Below, in pieces: positions 46,660-56,159 of a stretch of DNA of 64,000 nucleotides. The notes under the pieces were generated by a model. That model was given only the letters and a program-made list of their open reading frames with translations, was not told where the DNA came from and did not search any database. Position numbers and translations under genes: made by a program. The first letter of the stretch is position 1. Every line of letters begins with the position of its first letter. The stretch is from Aquimarina latercula DSM 2041 (GTDB lineage: Bacteria; Bacteroidota; Bacteroidia; Flavobacteriales; Flavobacteriaceae): the NCBI RefSeq assembly GCF_000430645.1, contig NZ_AUMK01000014.1:117875-181874 (forward strand), written 5' to 3'.

Positions 46660-49290
46660 ATGAAAAAGTCTTTACAATATATAGTATCAGGACTAACCTT
46701 TGTATTTTTAGTATTTGCTTGTACTAAAGAAATTACTGAGGATTTAGTTGTTTTTTTTAAAGTTGAGTTTAGTGAAACTAATATCGATGCTTTCGTTGAT
46801 ACTAAAGAAGAATCAAGTTTTTCAATTGTTGGTGCTGGAGATATAGAGGCAGGAGATTATCAAATAAAATATAATGTAACAGAGGGTACAGGTTCTTATT
46901 TTTTAAATACTATTGAAGTAGTAGAAAATGAATTTGTAGACTTGCCTGAAGGACCTGAGTATACCATAGAATATCTTGCAACATCAATAGGTACGAATAA
47001 AGTTACAATTACAATTAAAGATGGGTTAGATAGGGAAGAGGAATTTATACTAACATATAATGTAAATGATACTGATTTTACATTTGATGTAGTACCTACA
47101 GAAGAAGGAACCTATGTAAATGGAGAGATTGACTTAAACTTAAGTATAGCAGAAATTAGCGAAGCTACTTATGAAGTACAATATGTCTTTAATGCTCCTG
47201 TAGATATAAGTACGCAAGGTACAGGTAGTATTGGTGTTGATGATACATTAATAGAACCAGAAACCTTAGTAGAAATTCCTGTAGGTGATACCTCATGGCA
47301 ATTTACAGGTCTTACAATTGGAATGGTAGAAATAGAATTTACTGTAACTAGCAGTTTAGGTGTTTCTAAGACTAAAACGCTTCAAATTGAAATTGGAGAT
47401 ACACCAGATTTTACGTTTACCGCAACATTAGATAGTGATACAGTATATACAACAAACTCAGGTGCTGTTATAAATTTTGTTATTACAGAAACTACAGGTA
47501 CATCTAGTTATGTAATGAATTATAGAACTTCTAATACAGGTAATATAATGTATAATGGAGAAACTTATCAAGCTGGAGATAATATTCCAATTCAAGCTGG
47601 TGCAAGTATTGGAACTTATATAGGAACTTCAGAAGGTGAGCATACCTTGGATTTTAGAGTTGATAATTCTAATACTGTAACAGTATCAAGAGAAGCATCT
47701 TTAATTTTGAATTTCAGAGACCCTGATGGAACTCCTCCGGTTATAGAATTAATTGGTTCTAGTGAAATAACGGTTAATATTGGAGATTCGTTTACAGATC
47801 CTGGAGCTACAGCAAGTGATGATATTGATGGTGATATTTCTGCGAACATCACAGTTTCTGGTTCGGTTGATACAAATGTTCCTGGTTCATATACTTTAGT
47901 ATATAGTGTAGAGGATTCATCAGGAAATACAACTTCAGTTGAGCGTATTGTTAATGTAGTGGATAATATTCCTCCTGTAATTACAATTATTGGGGATAAC
48001 CCTTTTGTGGTTAGGTTAGGTGATGCTTTTAACGATCCTGGAGCCACAGCAACTGATAATGTGGATGGAAATATAAGTTCTGGTATTACTTTAACAGGTT
48101 CTGTTAACGTAAATGTTGTTGGCGAATACGTGTTAACCTATATGGTTAGTGATATTGCTGGTAATGAAGTTTCGGAAACAAGAACGGTTAATGTTATTAG
48201 TGATAATCCACCAGTAATTACTCTTGTAGGTGATAATCCTTTAGAATTAAGTTTTGGAGTGGCTTTTAGTGATCCTGGAGCAACTGCTTCAGATGATATC
48301 GATGGTGATATTACTGATCAGATACAAACTTCGGGAACTGTTGATGTTAATACACTTGGAGGGTATATTATCACATATAGTGTAAGTGATTCTTCTGGTA
48401 ATACTACAGAAGTAACGAGAACCGTAAATGTTGTGGATAACACAAGTCCAGTTATCACTTTAGAAGGTACTAATCCTTTTCTAGTAAATATTGGTAATGT
48501 ATTTAATGATCCAGGAGCAAATGCAAATGATAATGTTGATGGTAATTTAACAGCGAATATTACAGTTTCAGGAACTGTTGATGTTAATACACCGGGAGAT
48601 TATGTATTGACTTATAGTGTGGAGGATTCTTCTGGAAACTCTGCTACAATTACAAGAACCGTAAGAGTTATTGATAATATCCCTCCAGTTATTACTTTGG
48701 TAGGGGCGTCTACTATTACAATATTACAAGGAGGTAGTTATACCGATTCTGGAGCAACTGCTTCGGATAATGTTGATGGAAACATAACTGCTCAAATAGT
48801 TACAACAGGTAGTGTTAATGTAAATATTCCAGCTTCTTATACAATAGAATATAATGTACAGGATGCAGCAGGAAATAATGCGATAGAGGTAGTTAGAACA
48901 ATAATAGTAGAATCTAATATTAATTTTAATAGATTAACAGGTGTTCTTACTGCGCCGGCTGGAGCAACGGTCCAAGTTTCAATGAGTTCTGGAGGAACAG
49001 GAAGTGGTAACGCTGTAATAGAAGCTCGAAGTACAAATAATACTAATTTGGGTATTGGAATTACTTGTTGGGGGTTAACTGGCGGAGCTCAGTGTTTAGA
49101 TGCTGATGGAGATGGCAGCGATGAAACAAGTGGATTTACATTTATAATGCCCACAGACGGAATAGCAAATTTCACAGGATCACATACTCCAGATGGAACA
49201 AGTATAAATAGTGGAACCAGTTTTAGTATTCAGGTAGCTGGAGAGACATTTAATGAAAACATGGGGCCTGGAAATGAAATACCCCAATAA
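46660..49290 (+). CDS. Large lipoprotein with TraQ-like and five Ig-like (DUF5011-type) repeats
   Basis: An 876-residue lipoprotein: signal ending in VFAC (Cys21), then three or so TraQ/DUF3872-like beta segments (about 30-350; YNVTEGTGSYF, YRTSNTGNIMYNGETY). Five tandem Ig-like domains of the DUF5011 type follow at residues 359, 438, 517, 596 and 675, each exactly 79 residues and built on PPVI, DPGATASDxIDGDI, YxLTYSVxDSSGN and TRTVNV. A C-terminal domain of about 120 residues has a DADGDGSDE calcium-type loop. Probably a long surface fibre or adhesin working with the TraO-like protein. Confidence 0.75.
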   Translation: MKKSLQYIVSGLTFVFLVFACTKEITEDLVVFFKVEFSETNIDAFVDTKEESSFSIVGAGDIEAGDYQIKYNVTEGTGSYFLNTIEVVENEFVDLPEGPEYTIEYLATSIGTNKVTITIKDGLDREEEFILTYNVNDTDFTFDVVPTEEGTYVNGEIDLNLSIAEISEATYEVQYVFNAPVDISTQGTGSIGVDDTLIEPETLVEIPVGDTSWQFTGLTIGMVEIEFTVTSSLGVSKTKTLQIEIGDTPDFTFTATLDSDTVYTTNSGAVINFVITETTGTSSYVMNYRTSNTGNIMYNGETYQAGDNIPIQAGASIGTYIGTSEGEHTLDFRVDNSNTVTVSREASLILNFRDPDGTPPVIELIGSSEITVNIGDSFTDPGATASDDIDGDISANITVSGSVDTNVPGSYTLVYSVEDSSGNTTSVERIVNVVDNIPPVITIIGDNPFVVRLGDAFNDPGATATDNVDGNISSGITLTGSVNVNVVGEYVLTYMVSDIAGNEVSETRTVNVISDNPPVITLVGDNPLELSFGVAFSDPGATASDDIDGDITDQIQTSGTVDVNTLGGYIITYSVSDSSGNTTEVTRTVNVVDNTSPVITLEGTNPFLVNIGNVFNDPGANANDNVDGNLTANITVSGTVDVNTPGDYVLTYSVEDSSGNSATITRTVRVIDNIPPVITLVGASTITILQGGSYTDSGATASDNVDGNITAQIVTTGSVNVNIPASYTIEYNVQDAAGNNAIEVVRTIIVESNINFNRLTGVLTAPAGATVQVSMSSGGTGSGNAVIEARSTNNTNLGIGITCWGLTGGAQCLDADGDGSDETSGFTFIMPTDGIANFTGSHTPDGTSINSGTSFSIQVAGETFNENMGPGNEIPQ
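47734..48918 (+). repeat. Five tandem 237-bp repeats coding for 79-residue Ig-like domains
   Basis: Repeat units begin at 47734, 47971, 48208, 48445 and 48682. The spacing is constant at 237 bases. Units differ in DNA more than in the key protein motifs, so they are old duplications rather than recent copies. Confidence 0.85.
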
Positions 49291-49316
49291 TGATATAGTT
49301 GAATAGTTCAATAAAA

Positions 49317-49352
49317 AAAATGCTGAAAACTTATGTTTTCAGCATTTTTTTT
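49317..49352. terminator. Bidirectional terminator
   Basis: AAAATGCTGAAAAC (49317-49330) / GTTTTCAGCATTTT (49335-49348), T tract after and A tract before. Confidence 0.88.
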
Positions 49353-49355
49353 ATT

Positions 49356-49697
49356 TTATAAGATCTGGATTACATTTTCGGGTGGTCTCCCAATAATCCC
49401 TTTTTTATTTTTTATTACAATTGGTCTTTCAATTAGTTTAGGATTCTCGCACATAATTCGAATTAATTCAGAATCTGTCAAGTCTTTATTTTTAAACTCC
49501 TGTTTCCAAATAGCTTCATTTTTTCTTACTAAATCAATAGGCTTTATTTCCAAAAGGGTTATTATTTCGGTAAGCTTTTTTTCAGTTATTGGAGTTTCTA
49601 AATATTTGATAATTTCTAAATCTTCTTTTTTTTCCTCAAGTATTGCAAGACATTGTCTAGATTTACTACATCTTGGATTATGATAAATTGTTGTCAT
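49356..49697 (-). CDS. ArsC-family reductase (arsenate reductase-like)
   Basis: A 113-residue thioredoxin-fold protein of the ArsC (glutaredoxin-linked) family: IYHNPRCSKSRQ with the reactive Cys10, YLETPIT, IDLVRKNE and the LIERPIVI strand. Arsenate reduction is the named family function, but there is no ars operon here. It starts 11 bases after the prfB stop and is probably co-transcribed with it; an Spx/YffB-like general role cannot be excluded. Confidence 0.85.
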   Translation of the reverse strand: MTTIYHNPRCSKSRQCLAILEEKKEDLEIIKYLETPITEKKLTEIITLLEIKPIDLVRKNEAIWKQEFKNKDLTDSELIRIMCENPKLIERPIVIKNKKGIIGRPPENVIQIL

Positions 49698-49708
49698 AGT
49701 TTTAATTT

Positions 49709-50807
49709 TTAGTCTTCATTTTTTTGCCCCATCATCATAAGATATGCTTTTAAGAAAGCGTCAATATTACCATCCATTACTGCATCTACATTCCCAGTTT
49801 CTTCTGCAGTTCTTACATCTTTAACTAGTTTATAAGGATGCATAACATAATTACGAATTTGAGATCCCCATTCAATTTTCATTTTAGAAGCTTCAATTTC
49901 ATCACGTTGCACTTGTTGTTTTTTGAGTTCAAGTTCAAAAAGTTGTGATTTAAGCATTTGTAATGCTTTTAACCTATTTTCTTGCTGTGATCTAGTATCT
50001 GAACAAGATATCTGAATTCCGGTAGGAAAATGCGTAAGCTGTACTTTTGTTTCTACTTTATTTACATTTTGTCCTCCAGCACCACTTGATCTAGATGTTA
50101 TGATTTCATAATCGGTAGGGTTAATGTCAATTTCAATTGTGTCATCTGCTAATGGATATACATATATAGAGGCAAACGAGGTATGTCTTTTGGCATTACT
50201 ATCAAAAGGAGAAATTCGTACTAAACGATGTACTCCATTTTCACCTTTTAACCAACCAAAAGAATACTCTCCTTCAATTTCTAATGTTACAGTTTTAATT
50301 CCAGCAACATCTCCACCTTGGTAGTTAAGTTCTCTAATTTTGTAACCCTGCTTTTCTGCCCACATCATATACATTCGCATAAGCATGCTAGCCCAATCGC
50401 AACTTTCTGTTCCCCCTGCACCGGCCGTAATCTGAAGAACGGCACTCATATTATCTCCCTCTTCGCTTAACATGTTTTTAAACTCAAGATTTTCTATAAG
50501 ATCTAAAGCGAGGGAATGACGTTCATTAACTTCTGTTTCGGTAGCATCACCTTCTTTGTAAAACTCGTATAGTATTTCTAAGTCGTCAACAAGAGTAACG
50601 CTCTTTTCATATTCAGAGACCCATTTTTTTTCAGCATTTAATGCGCGCATTAATTTTTCTGCTTCTTGAGCATTATCCCAAAAATTAGGAGCATAAGTTT
50701 TTTCTTCTTCGTTCGCTATTTCTATTAATTTGGCATCAATGTCAAAGATACCTCCTTAACGCAACCAGGCGCTCCCTAAGATCCTGTAAAGTCTCAGTAT
50801 TAATCAT
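49709..50807 (-). CDS. prfB: Peptide chain release factor 2 with programmed +1 frameshift
   Basis: RF2 ends translation at UGA and UAA. The gene is in two frames: 21 codons from ATG at 50807 (start [15 protein letters not shown]), an in-frame TGA at 50742-50744, then +1 shifted reading to 49709. The joined product has 365 residues, the same as E. coli RF2. The later part carries the anticodon-like SPF (ISPFDSNAK) and the catalytic GGQ ([11 protein letters not shown]). Reading from the internal ATG at 50650 would lose the first ~52 residues. It precedes an arsC-like gene by 11 bases. Confidence 0.96.
50742..50756 (-). promoter_or_regulatory. RF2 autoregulatory frameshift signal
   Basis: Minus strand AGGAGG TAT CTT TGA, followed by C: an internal Shine-Dalgarno, a slippery CTT and the stop codon TGA in weak context. 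It matches the E. coli AGGGGG TAT CTT TGA C layout with the same 3-base spacing. Low RF2 favours the +1 shift and more RF2. Confidence 0.95.
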
Positions 50808-50913
50808 AATTTAATTATTTTTGACAAAAATAGGATTTAACACTTCAGTAGGAAATAATTTTACTATTATTTTATAGTTTTAATGCTTTTGCAAATCACA
50901 TAAATCATTTTCA

Positions 50914-53325
50914 ATGAAAATAAATATCACCTGCTTATTTTTAGTAGTTAGTCACTTTCTTTCCGGACAGTTTTTAGAAAAACAAAAAGATTTGAAAACT
51001 TTTAAAGGTTATTTTAATTTTTACTACAATCAAAGTAAGGACGAAATATATCTAGAGGTAAATAAATTGGATTTAGATTTTTTATATGTTCATTCACTTG
51101 CTACCGGTTTAGGATCTAATGATATTGGTTTAGATAGAGGGCAGATCGGAGATGGAGTTATAGTAAAGTTTAAGAAGGCCGGAAATAAACTATTATTGGT
51201 ACAACCTAATCAAAGATACAGAGCAATAACAGAAAATAAGTTAGAGAAAAAAAGTGTAGAGCAAGCATTTGCAAAGTCTGTTTTGTTTGGTTTTCCTATA
51301 AAAGAAAAAAAAGGAGATAGTTATATTATTGATTTAACACCTTTTTTATTGCAAGATACTCATGGGATTATAAATCGATTACAAGCTCAGAATGAAGGCT
51401 CTTATGGTATAGATAAATCGAAAAGTGCGTTGAGTTTAGAGAGAACAAAGGCTTTTCCTAAAAATATTGAGTTTGAAGCTTTGATAACATATAAAGGATC
51501 GCCTAAGCGTGGTAATATTTGGTCAGTAGCGCCTGATTCAAAACTGCTTACAGTAACGCAGCACCATTCTTTTGTAGAATTACCTGATAATAATTATAAG
51601 AAACGCAAATTTGATCCAAGAAGTGGAGCATTATCTATATCTTATTTAGACTATGCAACTCCAATACAAGAACCAATAGTTAAAAGATATATTAAAAGAC
51701 ATAGGTTAGAGAAAAAAAATCCTGAATTACCGATTAGTGAGGCAAAAGAACCTATTATTTATTATTTAGATCCTGGAACACCAGAACCAGTAAGATCTGC
51801 ATTGTTAGAAGGTGCTAGATGGTGGAATCAAGCGTATGAGTCGATTGGTTTTAAAGATGCTTTTCAGGTGGAAATGCTTCCTGAAGATGCTGACCCAATG
51901 GATTTAAGATATAATATGATTCAATGGGTGCATAGATCTACAAGAGGATGGAGTTATGGAGCAAGTGTAGTGGACCCTAGAACTGGAGAAATATTGAAAG
52001 GTCATGTAAGTTTAGGTAGTTTAAGAATTCGTCAGGATTTTTTAATCGCTCAAGCGTTATCTGATAAACCATATGCAAACGGAGATAATGATTATCAACC
52101 AATGTTAGAAATGGCTTTGGCTAGAATTAGACAGTTATCCGCCCATGAAGTGGGACACACTATTGGATTTGCTCATAACTTTGCGGCTAGTTCAAGTGAT
52201 AGAGCTTCCGTAATGGATTATCCCCACCCATTGATAAGAATAAATGATGATAAGATAGTTTTCTCTGAAGCTTACGATACTAAAATAGGTTCTTGGGATA
52301 AGGTAACAGTGGCATATAGCTATTCTGAATTTAAAGAAGATGCAGATGAAGAATCAACATTAAATAGAATTTTGGATAATGCTTATGCTTCTGGATTGCG
52401 TTTTATATCAGATAGTGATGCTAGACCGCAAGGGGGAGCTCATGGTTTAGCTCATTTATGGGATAATGGGAAAAATGCTTCTGCTGAATTAGAGAATCTC
52501 TTGTCAGTAAGAGCAAAAGCAATTGATAACTTTTCTAAAGATAATATAAGAACTGGTGAACCATATTCGGTTTTAGAAGATGTATTCGTTCCGCTATATT
52601 TTTTTCATAGATATCAAACAGAAGCGGCAGTAAAATTAGTAGGAGGACTAAATTATAATTATGCTATCAAAGGAGATCAACAAACAATTGTAGAAACTAT
52701 TTCTGCAAAAGAACAGAAAGATGCCCTAGAACAAATATTAAAAACTTTGTCGCCGGAAGTATTAGCTATTCCAGAGGATAAACTAAAGTTGTTTCCTCCA
52801 AGAGCTTTTGGATATAATCGTACCAGAGAATCCTTCGGAAGTAAAACAGGAGTTGGATTCGATGCATTGAGTGCAGCTTCGACTGCAAGTGATATGAGTT
52901 TATCACTTTTGCTACATCCAGAAAGAATTTCTAGATTGATTCAACAAAAAAGCTTAGAATCCAATAGTTTAGGTGCTGAAGAAATGTTCGATAAAATTAT
53001 TAATACAGTTTTTGAAACTGCATCCAAAAATAATTATCACAATGAAATTAGGTATGTTGTAAAAAATAATGTACTTAAACATTTAATGAATCTTACAAAT
53101 AGTAAGAATACTTATCCGCAGGTGAATGCGGTTGCATTTGGAACTCTAAAGAAAATAAGAACTTTGCTTAATTCTGAAAAACAAAAAGGGGTAAATAAAA
53201 TATATAATGATTATTATATAAAGCAAATTGATGATTTTATTTCTAGACCTGAAAAATTCAAAGCATTACCTTCGCCAAAAATCCCAGACGGATCTCCAAT
53301 TGGAAGTTTTCAATGTAGTTTCTAA
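50914..53325 (+). CDS. Secreted zinc metalloprotease (DUF5117/DUF4953 type)
   Basis: An 803-residue exported metalloprotease common in Bacteroidota. A signal peptide (about 1-19) is followed by a DUF5117-like domain (about 70-260; LDLDFLYVHSLATGLGSNDI) and the DUF4953 catalytic domain with HEVGHTIGFAHNF (His411, Glu412, His415, His421), the zincin/metzincin pattern, and SVMDYPHP as the Met-turn. The C-terminal ~300 residues are helical. It probably degrades proteins in the periplasm or outside; the native substrate is unknown. Confidence 0.88.
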   Translation: MKINITCLFLVVSHFLSGQFLEKQKDLKTFKGYFNFYYNQSKDEIYLEVNKLDLDFLYVHSLATGLGSNDIGLDRGQIGDGVIVKFKKAGNKLLLVQPNQRYRAITENKLEKKSVEQAFAKSVLFGFPIKEKKGDSYIIDLTPFLLQDTHGIINRLQAQNEGSYGIDKSKSALSLERTKAFPKNIEFEALITYKGSPKRGNIWSVAPDSKLLTVTQHHSFVELPDNNYKKRKFDPRSGALSISYLDYATPIQEPIVKRYIKRHRLEKKNPELPISEAKEPIIYYLDPGTPEPVRSALLEGARWWNQAYESIGFKDAFQVEMLPEDADPMDLRYNMIQWVHRSTRGWSYGASVVDPRTGEILKGHVSLGSLRIRQDFLIAQALSDKPYANGDNDYQPMLEMALARIRQLSAHEVGHTIGFAHNFAASSSDRASVMDYPHPLIRINDDKIVFSEAYDTKIGSWDKVTVAYSYSEFKEDADEESTLNRILDNAYASGLRFISDSDARPQGGAHGLAHLWDNGKNASAELENLLSVRAKAIDNFSKDNIRTGEPYSVLEDVFVPLYFFHRYQTEAAVKLVGGLNYNYAIKGDQQTIVETISAKEQKDALEQILKTLSPEVLAIPEDKLKLFPPRAFGYNRTRESFGSKTGVGFDALSAASTASDMSLSLLLHPERISRLIQQKSLESNSLGAEEMFDKIINTVFETASKNNYHNEIRYVVKNNVLKHLMNLTNSKNTYPQVNAVAFGTLKKIRTLLNSEKQKGVNKIYNDYYIKQIDDFISRPEKFKALPSPKIPDGSPIGSFQCSF

Positions 53326-53364
53326 AAAAAACAGGTGTTAATAATAAAATAATTACAGTAGTAC

Positions 53365-54378
53365 ATGATAATAGACCTTAGAAGTGATACAGTCACTAAA
53401 CCTACTCCAGAAATGCTTAATGAAATGATGAAAGCCGAGGTTGGTGATGATGTGTATAAGGAAGATCCAACGGTCAATGCTTTAGAAGAAAGGATAGCAA
53501 CAATGTTTGGTATGGACAATGCACTGTTTTTTCCAACAGGAAGTATGGCTAACCAAGCAGCAATTAAAATGCATACGCAACCAGGAGAACAGTTAATCGC
53601 TGATAAGTATGCGCACGTATATAATTATGAGGGGGGAGGAGTGTCTTTCAATAGTGGAGTTTCTTGTAAATTAATTGATGGGCATAGAGGTATGATTACT
53701 ACTAACCAGGTTTTAGAATCAATTAATCCGCCGGATTTTTACCACAGCCCTTTGACCAGTTTAGTGTGTTTAGAGAATACTACTAATAAAGGAGGAGGAG
53801 CTTGTTATAATTTTGAAGAAATAAAAAAAATAAAAAAGATTTGTGATGATCATAATTTGGGCTATCATTTAGATGGAGCAAGGTTATGGAATGCTTTGGT
53901 AGCTAAAAATGAAACTCCAAAGGATTATGGACAATTGTTTGATACTATTTCCGTATGCTTAAGCAAAGGACTAGGTGCTCCTATGGGATCTGTGTTGATT
54001 GGTAATGAAGAAATCATGCAAAAAGCAATTAGGATTAGAAAAGTTTTGGGCGGTGGTATGCGTCAAATAGGATATATGGCTGCAGCGGGATTATATGCTA
54101 TTAATAATCATATAGATCGATTGCAAGAAGATCATAAAAAAGCTCAAGAGATTGGTAAAGTTCTAGAAAAATTGTCTTTTGTAACTAACGTAGAGCCAAT
54201 AGATACCAATATTATTATATTTACTATTGATGGAAATGAAGAAGAATTTATTACAAAAATGGCGGAAAAAAATATTCATTTCTATGGAATGGGACAAGGT
54301 AAGTTAAGGTTTGTTACCCATTTAGATTATACTCAGAAAATGCATGAGTATTTTTTAGAAGAATTAAAAGCTATATAA
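53365..54378 (+). CDS. ltaE: Low-specificity L-threonine aldolase
   Basis: A 337-residue PLP enzyme that cleaves L-threonine/allo-threonine to glycine and acetaldehyde. The family start IDLRSDTVTKPTPEM, GDDVYKEDPTV, FFPTGSMANQ, LDGARLWNA and the PLP lysine Lys201 in CLSKGLGAPMGSVL are all seen. Length fits. It begins 39 bases after the metalloprotease stop, without terminator between, so co-transcription is possible; a hairpin terminator follows. Confidence 0.92.
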   Translation: MIIDLRSDTVTKPTPEMLNEMMKAEVGDDVYKEDPTVNALEERIATMFGMDNALFFPTGSMANQAAIKMHTQPGEQLIADKYAHVYNYEGGGVSFNSGVSCKLIDGHRGMITTNQVLESINPPDFYHSPLTSLVCLENTTNKGGGACYNFEEIKKIKKICDDHNLGYHLDGARLWNALVAKNETPKDYGQLFDTISVCLSKGLGAPMGSVLIGNEEIMQKAIRIRKVLGGGMRQIGYMAAAGLYAINNHIDRLQEDHKKAQEIGKVLEKLSFVTNVEPIDTNIIIFTIDGNEEEFITKMAEKNIHFYGMGQGKLRFVTHLDYTQKMHEYFLEELKAI

Positions 54379-54379
54379 A

Positions 54380-54414
54380 AAAAGCCACTCATAATAAATG
54401 AGTGGCTTTTTTAT
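54380..54414. terminator. Bidirectional terminator
   Basis: AAAAGCCACTCAT (54380-54392) / ATGAGTGGCTTTT (54398-54410), loop AATAA, T tract. It ends ltaE and may also serve the convergent DUF1508 gene. Confidence 0.88.
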
Positions 54415-54430
54415 GTTTATTTAATAAACT

Positions 54431-54751
54431 CTATACCTCTTTAGTATCTGCGCCAGGAGCATTTTCTTTTACTGAGTTGATGCCATTTTCCATTCCAGAT
54501 TCAGAAGAATACATCTGACTACTTCCTATAACCTGACCATTCATTGCTTTAAGATTAAAAAAGAACCTACCGTCTTTAGCAGTTTTTCTTTCATATCTAC
54601 CATCTTCAGCAGCATTTTTTTGTACGGATGCAATTCCATTTACAGCTGCAGCTTTACTATTGTAAACCTCACTACTTAAAATTACTTGCCCATTTTTAGC
54701 TTTTAAAGTAAAATGGTAACTATTTCCCTCTTTATTTTTGAGTTCAAACAT
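54431..54751 (-). CDS. YegP-like protein with two DUF1508 repeats
   Basis: A 106-residue protein made of two tandem DUF1508 units of about 48 residues (FHFTLKAKNGQVILSSEVY-type and FFNLKAMNGQVIGSSQMY-type), each with KAxNGQVIxSSxxY. The YegP family is small and cytoplasmic; its function is not established, with links to stress. A single gene. Confidence 0.9.
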   Translation of the reverse strand: MFELKNKEGNSYHFTLKAKNGQVILSSEVYNSKAAAVNGIASVQKNAAEDGRYERKTAKDGRFFFNLKAMNGQVIGSSQMYSSESGMENGINSVKENAPGADTKEV

Positions 54752-54986
54752 ATTGTCGAGTTTTTTAAAGAATATTAGAATGATTTTGATAAAAATATAG
54801 AATAATACGCAGAAAGAAAAATAGATTAAAATTCAAATAAGTTTTTTTAAGCCTTTTATCGAGAAAAAAAACAGTACGTCGAAAAACGGATAGTTTTTCT
54901 AAATGATCATTTTAACATTTCCTTTTGATATATATAATTTCGTAACTTTAAGTGTAACATAATAATAACCACTAAATCATCAAAAC

Positions 54987-56090
54987 ATGAAAAATCGTTT
55001 TTTATTAGTACTTCTTGCAATCGCTGGAATTTCTGCTCAGGCTCAAGATTTGCCTGCTAACCCTGAACCAGGAAAGTGCTATGTACGTTGTACGACACCT
55101 GATGTTTACGAAAATCAGAATGTACAAGTTCAAATTACACCAGAGTATAGAAAGCTAAAAACTTATCCTGCTACTTTTGAGACAGTAACTGAAAAAGTAT
55201 TAGTTAAAGAAGAATCAAAGAAGTTAACTGTAATACCTGCAAAATATAAAACAGAAACAGTAACTTTTATCAAAAAGCAAAAAGCATCTGCACTAAAAGT
55301 AATTCCTGCTAAATTCGGAACAGGAGCAGAAACGGTAGAAATTAAGCCAGCGTATGCTCAATGGGAGCTTGGATCTCCTGCACCTGATTGTGCATCAAGT
55401 AACCCTGATGACTGCCGCTACTGGTGTTATAAAGGATATCCTGCAGAGTTTACTACAGTTCCAATAAAAACATTAAGTAGTGATGCTACTACAACTAGTA
55501 ATGCTATAGCTGAAAAATCAAGTTCTTATACAAAAAGAGTAGTTTCTGAGCCAGCTAGAACAATTGAAGAAGTTATACCAGCAGAATATGCTACAATAAC
55601 TAAGACTGTTATGGTTAAAGATGCTTATTCTGAAGAAGTTGTAGTTCCTGCTACGTTTAAATCGGTAAGTAAAGAAGTGTTAACACAAAAGGGAGGATTA
55701 ACTACTTGGAAAGAAGTAGAGTGTTCTTTAGTTGAGTATTCTGCATTACCAATTAATTGGAATCTAGGTAGTGCTACCTTAACTTCTCAAGCTAAGAGTA
55801 TTATTGATACTAGGTTAATGCCGGTATTAGCAAATAACCCTGGAGCTAAAATGGAAATCGCTTCTCATACAGATGCTAGAGGTTCTAAATCAAGTAATAA
55901 GAGTCTTTCTGAAAGAAGAGCACAGGCCGTAGTTACTTATTTATTATCTAAAGGAATAAATGGAAGTCGTTTGGTAGCTAATGGTTACGGAGAAAACAGA
56001 TTAAAAAATAGATGTGCAGATGGTGTTTCTTGTACAGAGCGTCAGCATGCAGCTAACCGTAGAACTGAGTTTAGATTAATTAATAACTAA
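54987..56090 (+). CDS. OmpA-family protein with cysteine-bearing N-terminal repeats
   Basis: A 367-residue exported protein: signal peptide ending SAQAQ, then about 230 residues with repeated VIPA(K/E)Y/F-type strands (KLTVIPAKYKTETV, ALKVIPAKFGTG, EVIPAEYATITK, VVVPATFKSVSK), two cysteine-rich spots (KCYVRCTTP and SNPDDCRYWCYKGYP), and a C-terminal OmpA domain (about 245-365; EIASHTDARG, NKSLSERRAQ, NRRTEFRL). Probably outer membrane or periplasmic and bound to peptidoglycan. The repeated VIPA segments may be a structural stalk; I know no name for them. Confidence 0.87.
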   Translation: MKNRFLLVLLAIAGISAQAQDLPANPEPGKCYVRCTTPDVYENQNVQVQITPEYRKLKTYPATFETVTEKVLVKEESKKLTVIPAKYKTETVTFIKKQKASALKVIPAKFGTGAETVEIKPAYAQWELGSPAPDCASSNPDDCRYWCYKGYPAEFTTVPIKTLSSDATTTSNAIAEKSSSYTKRVVSEPARTIEEVIPAEYATITKTVMVKDAYSEEVVVPATFKSVSKEVLTQKGGLTTWKEVECSLVEYSALPINWNLGSATLTSQAKSIIDTRLMPVLANNPGAKMEIASHTDARGSKSSNKSLSERRAQAVVTYLLSKGINGSRLVANGYGENRLKNRCADGVSCTERQHAANRRTEFRLINN

Positions 56091-56103
56091 TAGGTTCTTT
56101 ATT

Positions 56104-56154
56104 AATAAGCACAAAAAAAAGGAAGCAATTTGCTTCCTTTTTTTTGTGCTTATT
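56104..56154. terminator. Long bidirectional terminator
   Basis: A 24-base perfect inverted repeat (56104-56127 / 56131-56154) including AATAAGCAC, eight A's and GGAAGCA; both strands carry T tracts. It lies between the convergent OmpA-family and ybaB genes. Confidence 0.9.
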
Positions 56155-56159
56155 ATGTT

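Noticed and set aside
46047..49290. Integrated conjugative element
   Set aside because: No relaxase, coupling protein, VirB4/TraG, integrase or flanking repeats; only TraO/TraQ-like proteins.
49356..49697. Arsenic-resistance operon
   Set aside because: Only an ArsC-family gene, coupled to prfB; no arsR, arsB or acr3.
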